Shown: positions 10,096 to 18,453, numbered from the stretch's first letter. The stretch: 64,000 nt of DNA from Paludibacter sp. (GCA_028710895.1 JAQTTH010000003.1:186001-250000); one strand, 5' to 3'. Numbers and translations are program-made. The notes: a model not told the origin generated them from the sequence alone.

Positions 10096-10171
10096 TTAAC
10101 TGGTTAATCAGGTGATTGGTTTGTAATTTATTTCTTACCTTTTACTACTTACCTCTTACTGCTAAAAAATT

Positions 10172-11512
10172 ATGGAACAACAATATATCGACTTATATAC
10201 CGCCCACCACGAAAGCATTAAAAAGCATTCGGCTCCAGCGATGAATGGCTTACGCGATGCGTCATTTGCGCAATTCGAAAAGCTGGGATTCCCAACGGTG
10301 GCTCTCGAAAATTACAAATATACCGACCTGAAAGAATCTCTTTCAATCGATTATGGCTTGAATATCAATCGTATTCCTATTCCCGTAAATCCGTATGACG
10401 TATTCAAATGCGATGTGCCGGGCATTCATTCGTACCTCTATTTTGTGGTGAATGATGGTTTTTATCCGGTAACAGATCCGCGCAATACACAGCTTCCTGA
10501 TGGTGTCATTATTGGCAGTGTGAAAGAAGTGGCGGCAACGCATCCCGAATTGCTGAAAGACTATTTTGGAAAACTAAGTTCAACAAAAGAAGACGGACTT
10601 ATAGCTTTTAACGGAGCTTTTGCGCAGGATGGATTCTTTATGTATGTGCCCGAAAATGTGGTGCTCGACAAACCGGTTCAGTTGGTAAATATCATGCGTG
10701 CCGATGTCGATTTTATGGCTGTGAGTCATAACGTCATTATCCTTGAAAAAGGAGCTAAAGCACAGCTTCTGGTTTGCGACCATACGGTGGATGAAGTTCG
10801 CTTCCTTTCTAACCGTGTTACTGAGGTTTTTGTTGCGGAAAATGCTACTTACGAACACTACAAGCTGGAAAATACGCACAACAAAACCACTAATTTGTCA
10901 ACGCTGTTGATTGATCAGGATGCATCGTCAAATGTGCTGGCTAACGTGATTACGCTTCATAACGGTGTTACCCGAAACATGATTGAAATAGACGTGGATG
11001 GTGAGCATTGTGAAACTTCACTTTGCGGCATGGTGATTGGCGACAAGAACCAACAGGTGGATAACTTCACATCTATCATTCATAATAAACCCAATTGTAA
11101 CAGTCGCGAATTGTTTAAATACGTTTTAGACGATTTGGCAAAAGGTGCTTTTACCGGAAAATTGTACGTGGCAAAAGATGCGCAAAAAACTGCTGCATTT
11201 CAGACCAACCGCAATATCCTGTTGAAAAAAACAGCTAAAATGCGTACGAAACCGCAGTTGGAAATTTATGCCGACGACGTGAAATGTTCGCATGGTGCAA
11301 CAATTGGTTCGTTGGACGAAACAGCATTATTCTATATGCGTCAACGTGGAATCTCTGCCGACGAAGCCCGCTTGTTACTGATGTTCGCATTTACAAATGA
11401 TGTGATTGAAAATATCCGCATTCCGGCATTGCAGGACCGAATTAAAATGTTGGTTGAAAAACGTCTTCGCGGCGAATTGTCGAAGTGTGAAGGCTGCGTA
11501 ATATGCCAGTAA
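10172..11512 (+). CDS. sufD: Fe-S cluster assembly protein SufD
   Basis: A 446-residue SufB/SufD-family protein. The beta-helix core has GDKNQQVDNFTSIIHNKPN, FTGKLYVAKDAQKTAAFQTN and, near the end, DDVKCSHGATIGSLDETALFYMRQRGIS, which includes the conserved His used at the SufB-SufD interface. It is the partner of SufB in the SufBC2D scaffold. The extreme C-terminus carries a small Cys cluster (CEGCVIC). The next gene is a Nudix hydrolase, so the cysteine desulfurase SufS, which often follows sufD, is not in this operon as seen here. Confidence 0.96.
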   Translation: MEQQYIDLYTAHHESIKKHSAPAMNGLRDASFAQFEKLGFPTVALENYKYTDLKESLSIDYGLNINRIPIPVNPYDVFKCDVPGIHSYLYFVVNDGFYPVTDPRNTQLPDGVIIGSVKEVAATHPELLKDYFGKLSSTKEDGLIAFNGAFAQDGFFMYVPENVVLDKPVQLVNIMRADVDFMAVSHNVIILEKGAKAQLLVCDHTVDEVRFLSNRVTEVFVAENATYEHYKLENTHNKTTNLSTLLIDQDASSNVLANVITLHNGVTRNMIEIDVDGEHCETSLCGMVIGDKNQQVDNFTSIIHNKPNCNSRELFKYVLDDLAKGAFTGKLYVAKDAQKTAAFQTNRNILLKKTAKMRTKPQLEIYADDVKCSHGATIGSLDETALFYMRQRGISADEARLLLMFAFTNDVIENIRIPALQDRIKMLVEKRLRGELSKCEGCVICQ

Positions 11513-11617
11513 TAAGTTCTTTTGAAAGCTTATTTCTCACAAAGTTTTTATAAATTTATCCCGCATTTTACGCAAATCATTTCTGCGCAAAATGTGGGAT
11601 AACTATTTCAAAACCAT

Positions 11618-12247
11618 ATGCTACTTACCAAAACAGAACTAAAACAGAAACTATCAAAACCTTTGCCGGGGGTGACTGCACATCTGAAAATGGCACCGGA
11701 GCATCGTGCTCAGGAACTTTTGAGCTATAAAGATGATATTCCGTTTGCAAAAAAGAGTGCCGTACTTATTCTTTTTTATCATGCTGAAGAAGTCTTGAAA
11801 ATGATTGTAATCCGTCGCAGTAAGTATGTAGGAGTTCATTCGGGGCAAATTGCTTTTCCCGGAGGGAGATACGAGGAGGAAGATGGGCATGTTCAAACAA
11901 CGGCTTTACGAGAAATACACGAAGAGATTGGCATTCCGGAAGAAAAAATAGAGGTTCTTGGACGACTTTCAGACATTTATGTGCCGCCAAGTAATTTTCT
12001 GATTAGCGTTTTCTTGGGATACATGGCTGAAAAGCCTGTTTATAAACTTCAGGAGCGGGAAGTGGACGAAGTGATTGAGATTCCATTTACCGATTTTTTC
12101 AATCCTACTGTTGTAAAGCAAAAGGATTTTTATGTCAATTCTATAAAGGCAGTCTCAAATGCACCGTATTTTGATGTGACCAATGCCGAAATATGGGGAG
12201 CAAGTGCCATGGTAATCAGTGAATTATTGGAAATTTTGAAAGCTTAA
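11618..12247 (+). CDS. CoA-pyrophosphatase-type Nudix hydrolase
   Basis: A 209-residue Nudix protein. The Nudix box (about residues 87-110, GGRYEEED...REIHEEIG) is directly preceded by RRSKYVGVHSGQIAFPGG. That matches the extra motif which marks the NudL/PCD1/NUDT7 group acting on coenzyme A and acyl-CoA and releasing 4'-phosphopantetheine and 3',5'-ADP. The REIHEEIG glutamates bind the catalytic metal. It lies 105 bp after sufD on the same strand and may be read from the suf promoter or from one of its own. Activity on another nucleoside diphosphate derivative cannot be excluded. Confidence 0.88.
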   Translation: MLLTKTELKQKLSKPLPGVTAHLKMAPEHRAQELLSYKDDIPFAKKSAVLILFYHAEEVLKMIVIRRSKYVGVHSGQIAFPGGRYEEEDGHVQTTALREIHEEIGIPEEKIEVLGRLSDIYVPPSNFLISVFLGYMAEKPVYKLQEREVDEVIEIPFTDFFNPTVVKQKDFYVNSIKAVSNAPYFDVTNAEIWGASAMVISELLEILKA

Positions 12248-12294
12248 TCCTTCTATTTGTGCCCCAAAGTTCTACTTATAGGTTCATCTATGCT

Positions 12295-12302
12295 TATCTT
12301 TG
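12295..12302 (+). promoter_or_regulatory. Probable -7 box for rluF
   Basis: TATCTTTG followed by CA ends 36 bp before the rluF ATG, a good match to the Bacteroidota consensus and the usual distance. Confidence 0.6.
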
Positions 12303-12338
12303 CAAATTAATCGAACGTAATTTCTTCAAAACAATCCA

Positions 12339-13307
12339 ATGGCCGAAAAAGTCCGTCTCAATAAATTTATAAGCGATAGTGGAATTTGCTCCCGTCGAGA
12401 AGCCGACAAGTATATCGAACAAGGTCATGTGTTTGTTAATGGCAAACGCGCAGCCGTTGGAACTCTCGTGTCGGCAAAGCACGATAAAGTGACTTTAAAT
12501 GGTAACCTGATTGAGGCCAAAGAAGGCACTGATTTCGTGTTTATTGCTTTTAATAAGCCGGTTGGAATTATTAGTACAACAGAAATCGGGGTAAAAGATT
12601 CTATTATTGATTATATCGGCTATCACGAGCGTATTTTCCCCATCGGAAGGCTTGACAAGGAGTCTCAGGGCTTGATTTTTCTGACGAATAACGGTGATAT
12701 CGTCAATAAGATTCTGCGAGCAGGCAATAAGCATGAAAAGGAATACCTTGTGACGGTGAATAAGCCCGTTTCCGACGAGTTTATTCAGAAAATGGGCAAC
12801 GGTGTGCCAATGCTTGGCGAAATGACTAAGAAGTGCAAAGTCGTCAAAGAATCGGTGTATAGTTTTCGGATTACATTGATTCAGGGATTGAATCGCCAGA
12901 TTCGCCGCATGTGCGAATATTTTGAATATGATGTGGTGAAACTGGAACGTATCCGCATTATGAATATCAGTCTGAAAGGTATACCCCTTGGGGAATGGCG
13001 TCAGCTTCAACAGGAAGAAATGGCGGAAATAATGTCGGCAATTGAAAATTCATCTTCAACGGTAGAACCAAGAACCAAAAATTCGGAATCAAGACCTAAA
13101 ACATCTGAACCAAAGTCTAAACCTGCCGGACATCGTGCTCCATCTAGTGCTCCGACTAAAAAACCGGACCGGTCTTCTAACCCCAATCCTAAATCACGCG
13201 ATTTAAGAACAAATTCAAGTAGTTCGAGTGGAAAAAAAGGAGGCTCGGCAAAAAATGTCAAACCTTCTTCAAGCGGTTTTGGTAACCGGAAATCGGGCAA
13301 AAGATAA
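12339..13307 (+). CDS. rluF: 23S rRNA pseudouridine synthase RluF-like, with long basic tail
   Basis: A 322-residue protein. An N-terminal S4 RNA-binding domain (about 5-50, [21 protein letters not shown]) is followed by an RsuA/RluB/E/F catalytic domain with the active-site Asp in [19 protein letters not shown] (about 103-121) and [16 protein letters not shown]. The KESQG form after the catalytic Asp and the overall layout match RluF, which modifies U2604 of 23S rRNA. Residues from about 230 onward form a disordered, low-complexity tail rich in Ser, Lys, Pro and Arg (about 90 residues) not needed for the fold and probably an RNA-contacting extension. It has its own promoter and is convergent with the TMEM175-like gene, with 2 bp between stops. 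Confidence 0.92.
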   Translation: MAEKVRLNKFISDSGICSRREADKYIEQGHVFVNGKRAAVGTLVSAKHDKVTLNGNLIEAKEGTDFVFIAFNKPVGIISTTEIGVKDSIIDYIGYHERIFPIGRLDKESQGLIFLTNNGDIVNKILRAGNKHEKEYLVTVNKPVSDEFIQKMGNGVPMLGEMTKKCKVVKESVYSFRITLIQGLNRQIRRMCEYFEYDVVKLERIRIMNISLKGIPLGEWRQLQQEEMAEIMSAIENSSSTVEPRTKNSESRPKTSEPKSKPAGHRAPSSAPTKKPDRSSNPNPKSRDLRTNSSSSSGKKGGSAKNVKPSSSGFGNRKSGKR

Positions 13308-13309
13308 AT

Positions 13310-13891
13310 TCATTCTTTTTCTTTTAGCTTTCGTTCAATTCGTCTATCCGGAATTAACCAGGCCACAGCTATTGCCACAATGATAAATAAGGATATTTCC
13401 TTTAGAATGAAAGCGAATGCTACGGCCAATGCATAGCCTGCAATTGACAAAATTCCTTTCCAGTCGCTTCCAATAGCCGTTGATAAAACAGAGTCTTTGC
13501 CGTGAACATTCACTATGACCTTGCTCAGAAGAAAATAGGCGATAGCAGCCATCAGCAAAACAAACGAGTATGCAGCCATGGGTAATTCTGAAAAATGATT
13601 TTCGCCCGCCCAGGCTGTTACAAAGGGTACCAACGATAGCCAGAACAGCAAATGCGTATTTGCCCACAGAATAGATCCGGTAACATGTTTAACCGTTTGT
13701 ATCATGTGATGGTGATTATTCCAATAGATAGCCACGTAAATAAAACTAATAATGTAGCTGACAAACTTTGGACCGAGCCGCTGAAATACTGTCCAGTCAT
13801 CTCCGTGAGGTATTTTTAGTTCCAATACCATAATAGTAATAATAATGGCTAATACCCCGTCGCTAAAGGCTTCTAATCTGCTCTTATTCAT
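13310..13891 (-). CDS. TMEM175-family (DUF1211) potassium-channel-like membrane protein
   Basis: A 193-residue inner-membrane protein with about six hydrophobic segments. The N-terminal RLEAFSDGVLAIIITIMVLEL is the TMEM175/DUF1211 hallmark, with the FSD motif inside the first helix. Bacterial members form tetrameric K+-permeable channels. The frame is open upstream to 13969, but that stretch overlaps a terminator hairpin at 13957-13995, so I place the start at the internal Met (13891) just before NKSRLEAFSDG, where the family begins. The gene is convergent with rluF. Ion selectivity here is inferred from the family only. Confidence 0.85.
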   Translation of the reverse strand: MNKSRLEAFSDGVLAIIITIMVLELKIPHGDDWTVFQRLGPKFVSYIISFIYVAIYWNNHHHMIQTVKHVTGSILWANTHLLFWLSLVPFVTAWAGENHFSELPMAAYSFVLLMAAIAYFLLSKVIVNVHGKDSVLSTAIGSDWKGILSIAGYALAVAFAFILKEISLFIIVAIAVAWLIPDRRIERKLKEKE

Positions 13892-13956
13892 TTGCTTTAC
13901 GTATTTGTTTGACAGTATTAACGACTCCTGCTTTGAAATTGTTCTATCAAAAATCA

Positions 13957-13995
13957 AAAACCCTCTCAAATCTCCTGGAGAAATGAAAGGGTTTT
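13957..13995 (-). terminator. Intrinsic terminator for the small Cys/His gene cluster
   Basis: A 12-bp stem with one mismatch (arms 13957-13968 and 13984-13995) closes the minus-strand run that ends with the 78-residue gene at 14015. It also shows that the downstream TMEM175-like gene must start inside 13891. Confidence 0.65.
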
Positions 13996-14014
13996 CTTTT
14001 GAAACGTAAGAAAT

Positions 14015-14251
14015 TTATTTCTTGATTGTATCGGTTTTTACTACCTCTTTGATAATAATTACTTTGTCGGCATGTATTTCTTTGCTTTGTTCGCAGCAAT
14101 GTCTGTGGTGTTCTTCCATCATACAACCATGTTCACGGTCGCAGAGCTTGTGTCCACGATTGAAATGATCTGCACCTAAGCTGAACCATAAACATCCGAA
14201 TGTGATGGCTGCAGTGGCCAATCCTACTAAAAATCTTGATCTTCTATGCAT
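14015..14251 (-). CDS. Small membrane-anchored His/Cys-rich protein
   Basis: A 78-residue protein of no family I recognise. It has a single hydrophobic segment (about 8-26), then a short loop dense in potential metal ligands (HKLCDREHGCMMEEHHRHCC, about 34-53). A short beta-like acidic/basic tail (IIIKEVVKTDTIKK) follows. It follows the 109-residue His/Cys-rich gene by 23 bp on the same strand and is closed by its own terminator. That context places it in a unit linked to the ECF sigma factor at 15117. Metal binding in the periplasm is an inference from residue content only. Confidence 0.6.
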   Translation of the reverse strand: MHRRSRFLVGLATAAITFGCLWFSLGADHFNRGHKLCDREHGCMMEEHHRHCCEQSKEIHADKVIIIKEVVKTDTIKK

Positions 14252-14274
14252 TTTATTTGTTTTTAAAGGATTAA

Positions 14275-14604
14275 TTACTTTGTTGTTTCATCTTTTTTTG
14301 ATTTACAGCACTCTTTGTCTTCCGACATTGAATCTCCACAGCAATGGCCGTGACGATGATGTCCGTGATTGCAGCATCCTCCACCCATATTGGCTTTAAA
14401 TTCTGCATATTCTTCGTCGCTCATTTTACGAATCTTGTCAGCCATGTAAAACATACGTTGATGTCTGTGTCCATGTCCACAGCAATGAAATGCTCTGACA
14501 ATAAAACAGAAAATAAAGAGTCCGATTAAGAGATGTGGCATGAAAAACGCCAGTGCTCCTACAATTATACCGCCTAATACGGTACATAAAATTGATTTTG
14601 TCAT
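14275..14604 (-). CDS. Small His/Cys-rich membrane protein under a putative ECF promoter
   Basis: A 109-residue protein of unknown family. Two close hydrophobic segments (about 4-39) end in HCCGHGHRHQR. A short amphipathic helix with MSDEEYAEFK follows, then a ligand-dense tail with CCNHGHHRHGHCCGD and a terminal CC. The frame is open to 14796, but the region above 14604 holds a terminator and a promoter-like element, so the Met at 14604 is chosen. Its layout (two membrane helices, basic His segment, M(S/N)(D/E)E helix, CC end) resembles the 115-residue protein at 14735. The element at 14650-14680 is almost identical to one before the sigma gene, which suggests sigma-driven expression. A role in metal binding or sensing is inferred. 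Confidence 0.65.
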   Translation of the reverse strand: MTKSILCTVLGGIIVGALAFFMPHLLIGLFIFCFIVRAFHCCGHGHRHQRMFYMADKIRKMSDEEYAEFKANMGGGCCNHGHHRHGHCCGDSMSEDKECCKSKKDETTK

Positions 14605-14649
14605 GTTGTTTATTTTAAAATTTTGTTTGATAAATGTCTTATACCTTGT

Positions 14650-14680
14650 AAGACGAACAACCTTTGATTTTACTTTAAAC
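14650..14680 (-). promoter_or_regulatory. Putative ECF-sigma promoter, copy 2
   Basis: On the minus strand GTTTAAAGTAAAAT is followed, after 8 bp, by GTTCGTCTT. All 23 of these bases recur with the same 8-bp spacing before the sigma gene (15700-15730). The CGTC core is typical of ECF -10 boxes. The -10 part ends 45 bp before the 14604 start codon. Confidence 0.75.
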
Positions 14681-14701
14681 AGATTGAAAATAATATAAAA
14701 A

Positions 14702-14725
14702 AAGTCCATCACTACTGACGGACTT
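14702..14725 (-). terminator. Intrinsic terminator of the ECF sigma / 115-residue gene unit
   Basis: On the minus strand a 10-bp stem (one G-T pair, 4-nt loop) is followed by a run of seven T. It starts 9 bp after the stop of the gene at 14735 and separates it from the next promoter element. Confidence 0.8.
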
Positions 14726-14734
14726 GATTTTTCT

Positions 14735-15082
14735 TTATGTATTGGGTGTTTTGCAGCATCGTTGTTTCCATTGATTTTTGAATTGCTGACGCTCATCCTC
14801 GTTCATATCCATAAACCGGTCTCTGAATTGGGCATGATTTGCAAAATGTCGGTTTACAGCGTGATGGTGACGGCGAAAACGGAATCCACCAAACAGAATC
14901 CTGCTAAGTATAAACAATCCCATGGCTTGCCAGTAAGTTACAGCCGTTAGCGGCGATATTGCCGGAATAATCCAGTTCCACAGAAGCATAACCAATGCAC
15001 TTACGCCGAATAATCCACCAACAACCAGTGGTGTCATTATGCAGAATCGGGTAAGGAATGAATGTCGTTTTGTTGTTTCCAT
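14735..15082 (-). CDS. Small two-helix membrane protein co-transcribed with ECF sigma factor
   Basis: A 115-residue protein of unknown family with two hydrophobic segments (about 12-36 and 46-62). A basic His-containing stretch (FRFRRHHHAVNRHFANH), an amphipathic helix (MNEDERQQFKNQWKQ) and a terminal CC pair follow. It lies 34 bp behind the ECF sigma gene and ahead of a strong terminator, so the two form a bicistronic unit. That is the place where an anti-sigma factor is expected, but it has no recognisable anti-sigma domain. It may be a membrane-bound regulator of the sigma factor or a target; this is inference. It shares layout with the 109-residue protein at 14275. Confidence 0.7.
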   Translation of the reverse strand: METTKRHSFLTRFCIMTPLVVGGLFGVSALVMLLWNWIIPAISPLTAVTYWQAMGLFILSRILFGGFRFRRHHHAVNRHFANHAQFRDRFMDMNEDERQQFKNQWKQRCCKTPNT

Positions 15083-15116
15083 ATCTTATATTTTTATATT
15101 TACTCTAAACTACCTG

Positions 15117-15668
15117 CTAGTTATTAAGTTCTTCGTACAAATAATTCAGTTTGTTTCGTAAATGCTTAACAGCATAGCCTTTGCGGCTAATGATTGTTTT
15201 GATATTTTCGCCTTTTTGGTCGGCAATTTGCTGCAGTGTCATATCTTCCATTTCGTTGAGCAAGAACACTTCCCTTTGATTCTCCGGCAACTCGTCTATG
15301 GCTGTCTGAAATTCTTTCCAAAACAACTCTTTAAAAAATGCCAGATCGGGATTATTTGTGTCGTCCAGCAACAAAATTTCTTTGAAATTGAATTCACCTT
15401 CGTCATTCTCATAACTGAAATCCTCCAGAGCCAGGTTGGTTTTCTTTCGCGATTTATCGGTGATTTTGTTGCGGGCCACTTCATAAAGCCACGCACTCAC
15501 ATTCTCCAGGTCTCCGATATCATTCAAATTGCTCAGTTGCACCCACACATCCTGCAAAATATCTTCCGCATCTTCGGTAGACTTCACCTTATCACGCACA
15601 AAGCCAAACAATTTCCTGTTGAATTGCTTGATAGTACTCGTGATAGAACGCGCTTTTTGCTCACTCAT
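15117..15668 (-). CDS. ECF RNA polymerase sigma factor (RpoE-like)
   Basis: A 183-residue sigma-70 factor with region 2 (KLFGFVRDKVKSTEDAEDILQDVW) and region 4 (LPENQREVFLLNEMEDMTLQQIADQKG followed by ISRKGYAVKHLRNKL) and nothing else, as expected for the ECF class. An upstream Met at 15692 is also in frame. However, the promoter-like element at 15700-15730 would then leave almost no leader, so I prefer the Met at 15668, which gives about 25 nt. No classical anti-sigma gene follows; instead a small membrane protein is co-transcribed. The matching element before the gene suggests autoregulation. The sigma factor probably controls the small His/Cys-rich genes at 14.0-15.1 kb. Confidence 0.9.
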   Translation of the reverse strand: MSEQKARSITSTIKQFNRKLFGFVRDKVKSTEDAEDILQDVWVQLSNLNDIGDLENVSAWLYEVARNKITDKSRKKTNLALEDFSYENDEGEFNFKEILLLDDTNNPDLAFFKELFWKEFQTAIDELPENQREVFLLNEMEDMTLQQIADQKGENIKTIISRKGYAVKHLRNKLNYLYEELNN

Positions 15669-15699
15669 GTGTAGTTGGGCTGCTGTCTCCATACTAATG

Positions 15700-15730
15700 A
15701 AGACGAACGATGCTGAATTTTACTTTAAAC
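15700..15730 (-). promoter_or_regulatory. Putative autoregulatory ECF promoter, copy 1
   Basis: Minus-strand GTTTAAAGTAAAAT, 8-bp spacer, GTTCGTCTT; identical in both blocks and in spacing to the element at 14650-14680. It decides between the two possible start codons of the sigma gene. Confidence 0.75.
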
Positions 15731-15793
15731 TGAAACAAAATAATTTCAGGTAAGTTTTTATTCTGTTGATAATTGGCTGTTGCTTTACCTGAT

Positions 15794-16921
15794 TTATTGG
15801 ATCAAAAATCGTTTTGTCAGCCATTTACGAAGAGGAATATCGTACAGTTTTAGAGATGCATAAGCAATTGCAATACTTGTAATTAGTACAAGAAAGCCTA
15901 TCGGTAAAGCTTGTAGCATTGGAATTTTGTTGCTCACCACCCAGGCCGTATAAATATAAATGAGTGGATAATGAGTGATGTAAATCGGGTAAGAAATATC
16001 GCCGAAAAATTTACAGATTCTGGCTGTGTTTTTCCCTTTTATTTCTCCACTTGCTCCGATATAAACGATAAGCGGAAAAAGAAATATAATGCTTAATGAA
16101 TCGTATAAGCCGTTCATCCACATATGTTCAGTACTTCCAATGCGGGGAATGGCCAAAATAGAAACAACCAATAAGCTGCACCACAAAAATGCATGCTTTA
16201 TGTGAGTGAGTTTACTGATTCGTGAAAGCAGCAATCCGGCAAAAAACGGATACATTAACCGGGTAGCTCCAATTCGTAGTTGCGTAGCATCGAGCGACCA
16301 TCCTCCAACAACATCACTGCGTGTTACCGCCAAATGAATCAGTGCTGCTCCAGCAATAAACACAAGTACAGAAAGAGCTTTGGTTGAGAATTTACGGATA
16401 AAAAGTGCATAGAGTATATTGGCAATATACTCAAAAAAGAGTGACCAGCCCGGACCATTGAGAGGATGCATTTCTCCCCAACCTCTGATGTCCATTGATA
16501 AAGGTACCGGAAGTAACGTACAGCCAATGATCATTACGAGCAGCAGTTTCCATACAGGAGTTGAACTTATTCCCGGGAATAGGGTAGAGGCGCTAAAATA
16601 AAAGCCGATTGCTCCGATAATCATTCCCATTACCACCATTGGGTGGAGTCGGATTAAACGGCGTTTAAAGAAACCTTTCAGCGTCATTTTATTCCAACGA
16701 TCATCGTAGGCATAACCAATTACAAAGCCTGAAAGCACATAGAAAAAGTCCACAGCCAGATAGCCATGATTTATTATCTGATCCTGATGGCTGGTAGCAC
16801 TGGCTTCGAAAACATGGAAAATCACCACCATTACAGCTGCCACACCACGCAATCCATCCAAAATATCGTAGTGCCTTTTCGAATCGCTGTAAACCGACAG
16901 ATTATTGTTGATTGAATTCAT
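15794..16921 (-). CDS. Acyltransferase 3 family membrane protein
   Basis: A 375-residue polytopic protein with about ten hydrophobic segments. The N-terminal DILDGLRGVAAVMVVIFHVFE contains the R-G...FH signature of the acyltransferase-3 (OatA/NodX-type) family, and GYLAVDFFYVLSGFVIGY is the second conserved block. Such enzymes move acetyl or other acyl groups onto sugars of polysaccharides, lipids or antibiotics at the membrane. There is no SGNH domain fused at the C-terminus. It lies 23 bp downstream of the GH30 glycosidase on the same strand, so the two are probably co-transcribed. The sugar acceptor is unknown. Confidence 0.88.
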   Translation of the reverse strand: MNSINNNLSVYSDSKRHYDILDGLRGVAAVMVVIFHVFEASATSHQDQIINHGYLAVDFFYVLSGFVIGYAYDDRWNKMTLKGFFKRRLIRLHPMVVMGMIIGAIGFYFSASTLFPGISSTPVWKLLLVMIIGCTLLPVPLSMDIRGWGEMHPLNGPGWSLFFEYIANILYALFIRKFSTKALSVLVFIAGAALIHLAVTRSDVVGGWSLDATQLRIGATRLMYPFFAGLLLSRISKLTHIKHAFLWCSLLVVSILAIPRIGSTEHMWMNGLYDSLSIIFLFPLIVYIGASGEIKGKNTARICKFFGDISYPIYITHYPLIYIYTAWVVSNKIPMLQALPIGFLVLITSIAIAYASLKLYDIPLRKWLTKRFLIQ

Positions 16922-16944
16922 TTACTAAACTATTCGCGAATTGA

Positions 16945-18372
16945 TTAATAACAAAGTGTTTGAATAGCGTGCGGTAAGATTTCCACTTTTGCCTCAAACG
17001 ATCCAACAATCAGATTATATTTAATCGGTTTGTCACTTTCATTCATTACAATTGTTGCCATTTTGCCATCTGCATTTATAAACGAGGTGCTTAGCAGTTG
17101 GCTTCGGCTGGTAGCAGTACTTACTCTTTTGGCATTCGGACGAATAAACCGGGAGAAGTGACCAATATAATAATACGATGGGGTGTAGATTAATTGACCT
17201 GTTTTGGTATCAGCGTGTACAGGGGCAAAACAGTAATTCCCAACATGATTTGGGCCTCCATTTTCATCAAGTAAAATGTTCCAGTCGGTCCAGCCCACTG
17301 CTCCATTGTTGAAATCGTTAATCATCGAGCGGCCATAGCGTTCGCCATTCGGCCAAAAGTTGAAATTCTCAGCGCTAAATTTTTCAATACATCCTTCTGT
17401 GAATAATAAGTTTTTTGATGGATAAGCCTCGTGTACTTTAGCCACATTATCAAACTTAGGCTCGCCACCAGCCCAGGTTTCGTACCAATGGAATCCAATT
17501 CCCCAGGCGTATTTTGAAGCAATAGGATCCTCGAAAATGGTATTTGCGCGCTGATTGATTAAATCGCGGTTATGATCCCAAACAATAATTTTTTTAGCTC
17601 TTAATCCCTGCTTTTTCATGACAGGCCCCAGATAATTCTTTAGAAAATCACGTTCTTCTTCAGCTGTATAAACGCATGATTCCCATTTTTGCGTAGCCAT
17701 AGCTTCATTTTGGATGGAAATTCCCCAGACCGAAATTCCTTCTTTTTCATAGGCTTTGATGAACAGCGGATAATAATTTGCCCAGGCTTCATAATACTCC
17801 GGAAGCAATTTACCTCCATGCAAGACAGTTTTATTGTCTTTCATGAATGCCGGTGGACTCCAGGGACTTGCATATAATACAAATTCCTTTCCCACTGCAT
17901 TCATTGCCTGTTTAATCAGAGGAATCCGGAATTTTTTATCGTGTCCTATATTGAAAGTTTTCAGCTCTTTATCGCCTTCGGCAATGTAGGAATAACTTTC
18001 ACTGCTAAAGTCACAACTTCCAATGTTCGTGCGAGCCAAACTATAGCCAATTCCCTTGACTTTATTATAATAGGCATCAATAAATTCCTGTTTTTTGTTC
18101 GGAGGCAATTGGGCATATACTTCTGCACTAGCATCGGTAATAGCACCACCAATTCCCAAAATTGTTTGAAATGTTTTATTCGGGTTTACAAAGACACAGA
18201 TTTCGGTTTCGAATGGTTGCCCGGATTTATTGAAAGTAACTGTGTCAGTTATAGTGAGTTTCTGATTTGTACCACTCGAAGTTGAATACACTGTTGCTGT
18301 TTTGGAATTAACTTGTGAGAACAGCGAAACACATAGGAGCGACAATAAAATTGTAAAGTGTGTTTTTTTCAT
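16945..18372 (-). CDS. Secreted glycoside hydrolase family 30 enzyme
   Basis: A 475-residue protein with a signal peptide (about 1-19) and a GH30 (beta/alpha)8 barrel with side beta domain. Visible landmarks are LGIGGAITDASAEVY (about 72-86), SLARTNIGSCDFS, SPWSPPAFMKDN, ISIQNEA with probable acid/base Glu223, and LLFTEGC with probable nucleophile Glu326. The family includes glucosylceramidases and beta-1,6-glucanases; residues close to the active site suggest the glucosylceramidase/beta-glucosidase branch, but the substrate is not certain. It is predicted to be exported to the periplasm or beyond. It is preceded by a good promoter and followed closely by an acyltransferase gene. Confidence 0.92.
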   Translation of the reverse strand: MKKTHFTILLSLLCVSLFSQVNSKTATVYSTSSGTNQKLTITDTVTFNKSGQPFETEICVFVNPNKTFQTILGIGGAITDASAEVYAQLPPNKKQEFIDAYYNKVKGIGYSLARTNIGSCDFSSESYSYIAEGDKELKTFNIGHDKKFRIPLIKQAMNAVGKEFVLYASPWSPPAFMKDNKTVLHGGKLLPEYYEAWANYYPLFIKAYEKEGISVWGISIQNEAMATQKWESCVYTAEEERDFLKNYLGPVMKKQGLRAKKIIVWDHNRDLINQRANTIFEDPIASKYAWGIGFHWYETWAGGEPKFDNVAKVHEAYPSKNLLFTEGCIEKFSAENFNFWPNGERYGRSMINDFNNGAVGWTDWNILLDENGGPNHVGNYCFAPVHADTKTGQLIYTPSYYYIGHFSRFIRPNAKRVSTATSRSQLLSTSFINADGKMATIVMNESDKPIKYNLIVGSFEAKVEILPHAIQTLCY

Positions 18373-18453
18373 GTTTTATTGTTTTAAGGTGTTTGAATTG
18401 AGTCTATATTCTTTTTCTGAATCTTAAATGATTCGATATTTCATAGTTGATGG

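Noticed and set aside
12495-13010. Long minus-strand frame opposite rluF (171 codons)
   Set aside because: Lies wholly within a well-recognised plus-strand pseudouridine synthase gene; no family features.
15162-15674. Plus-strand 170-codon frame opposite the ECF sigma gene
   Set aside because: The minus-strand reading has complete sigma regions 2 and 4; the plus reading has no recognisable domain.
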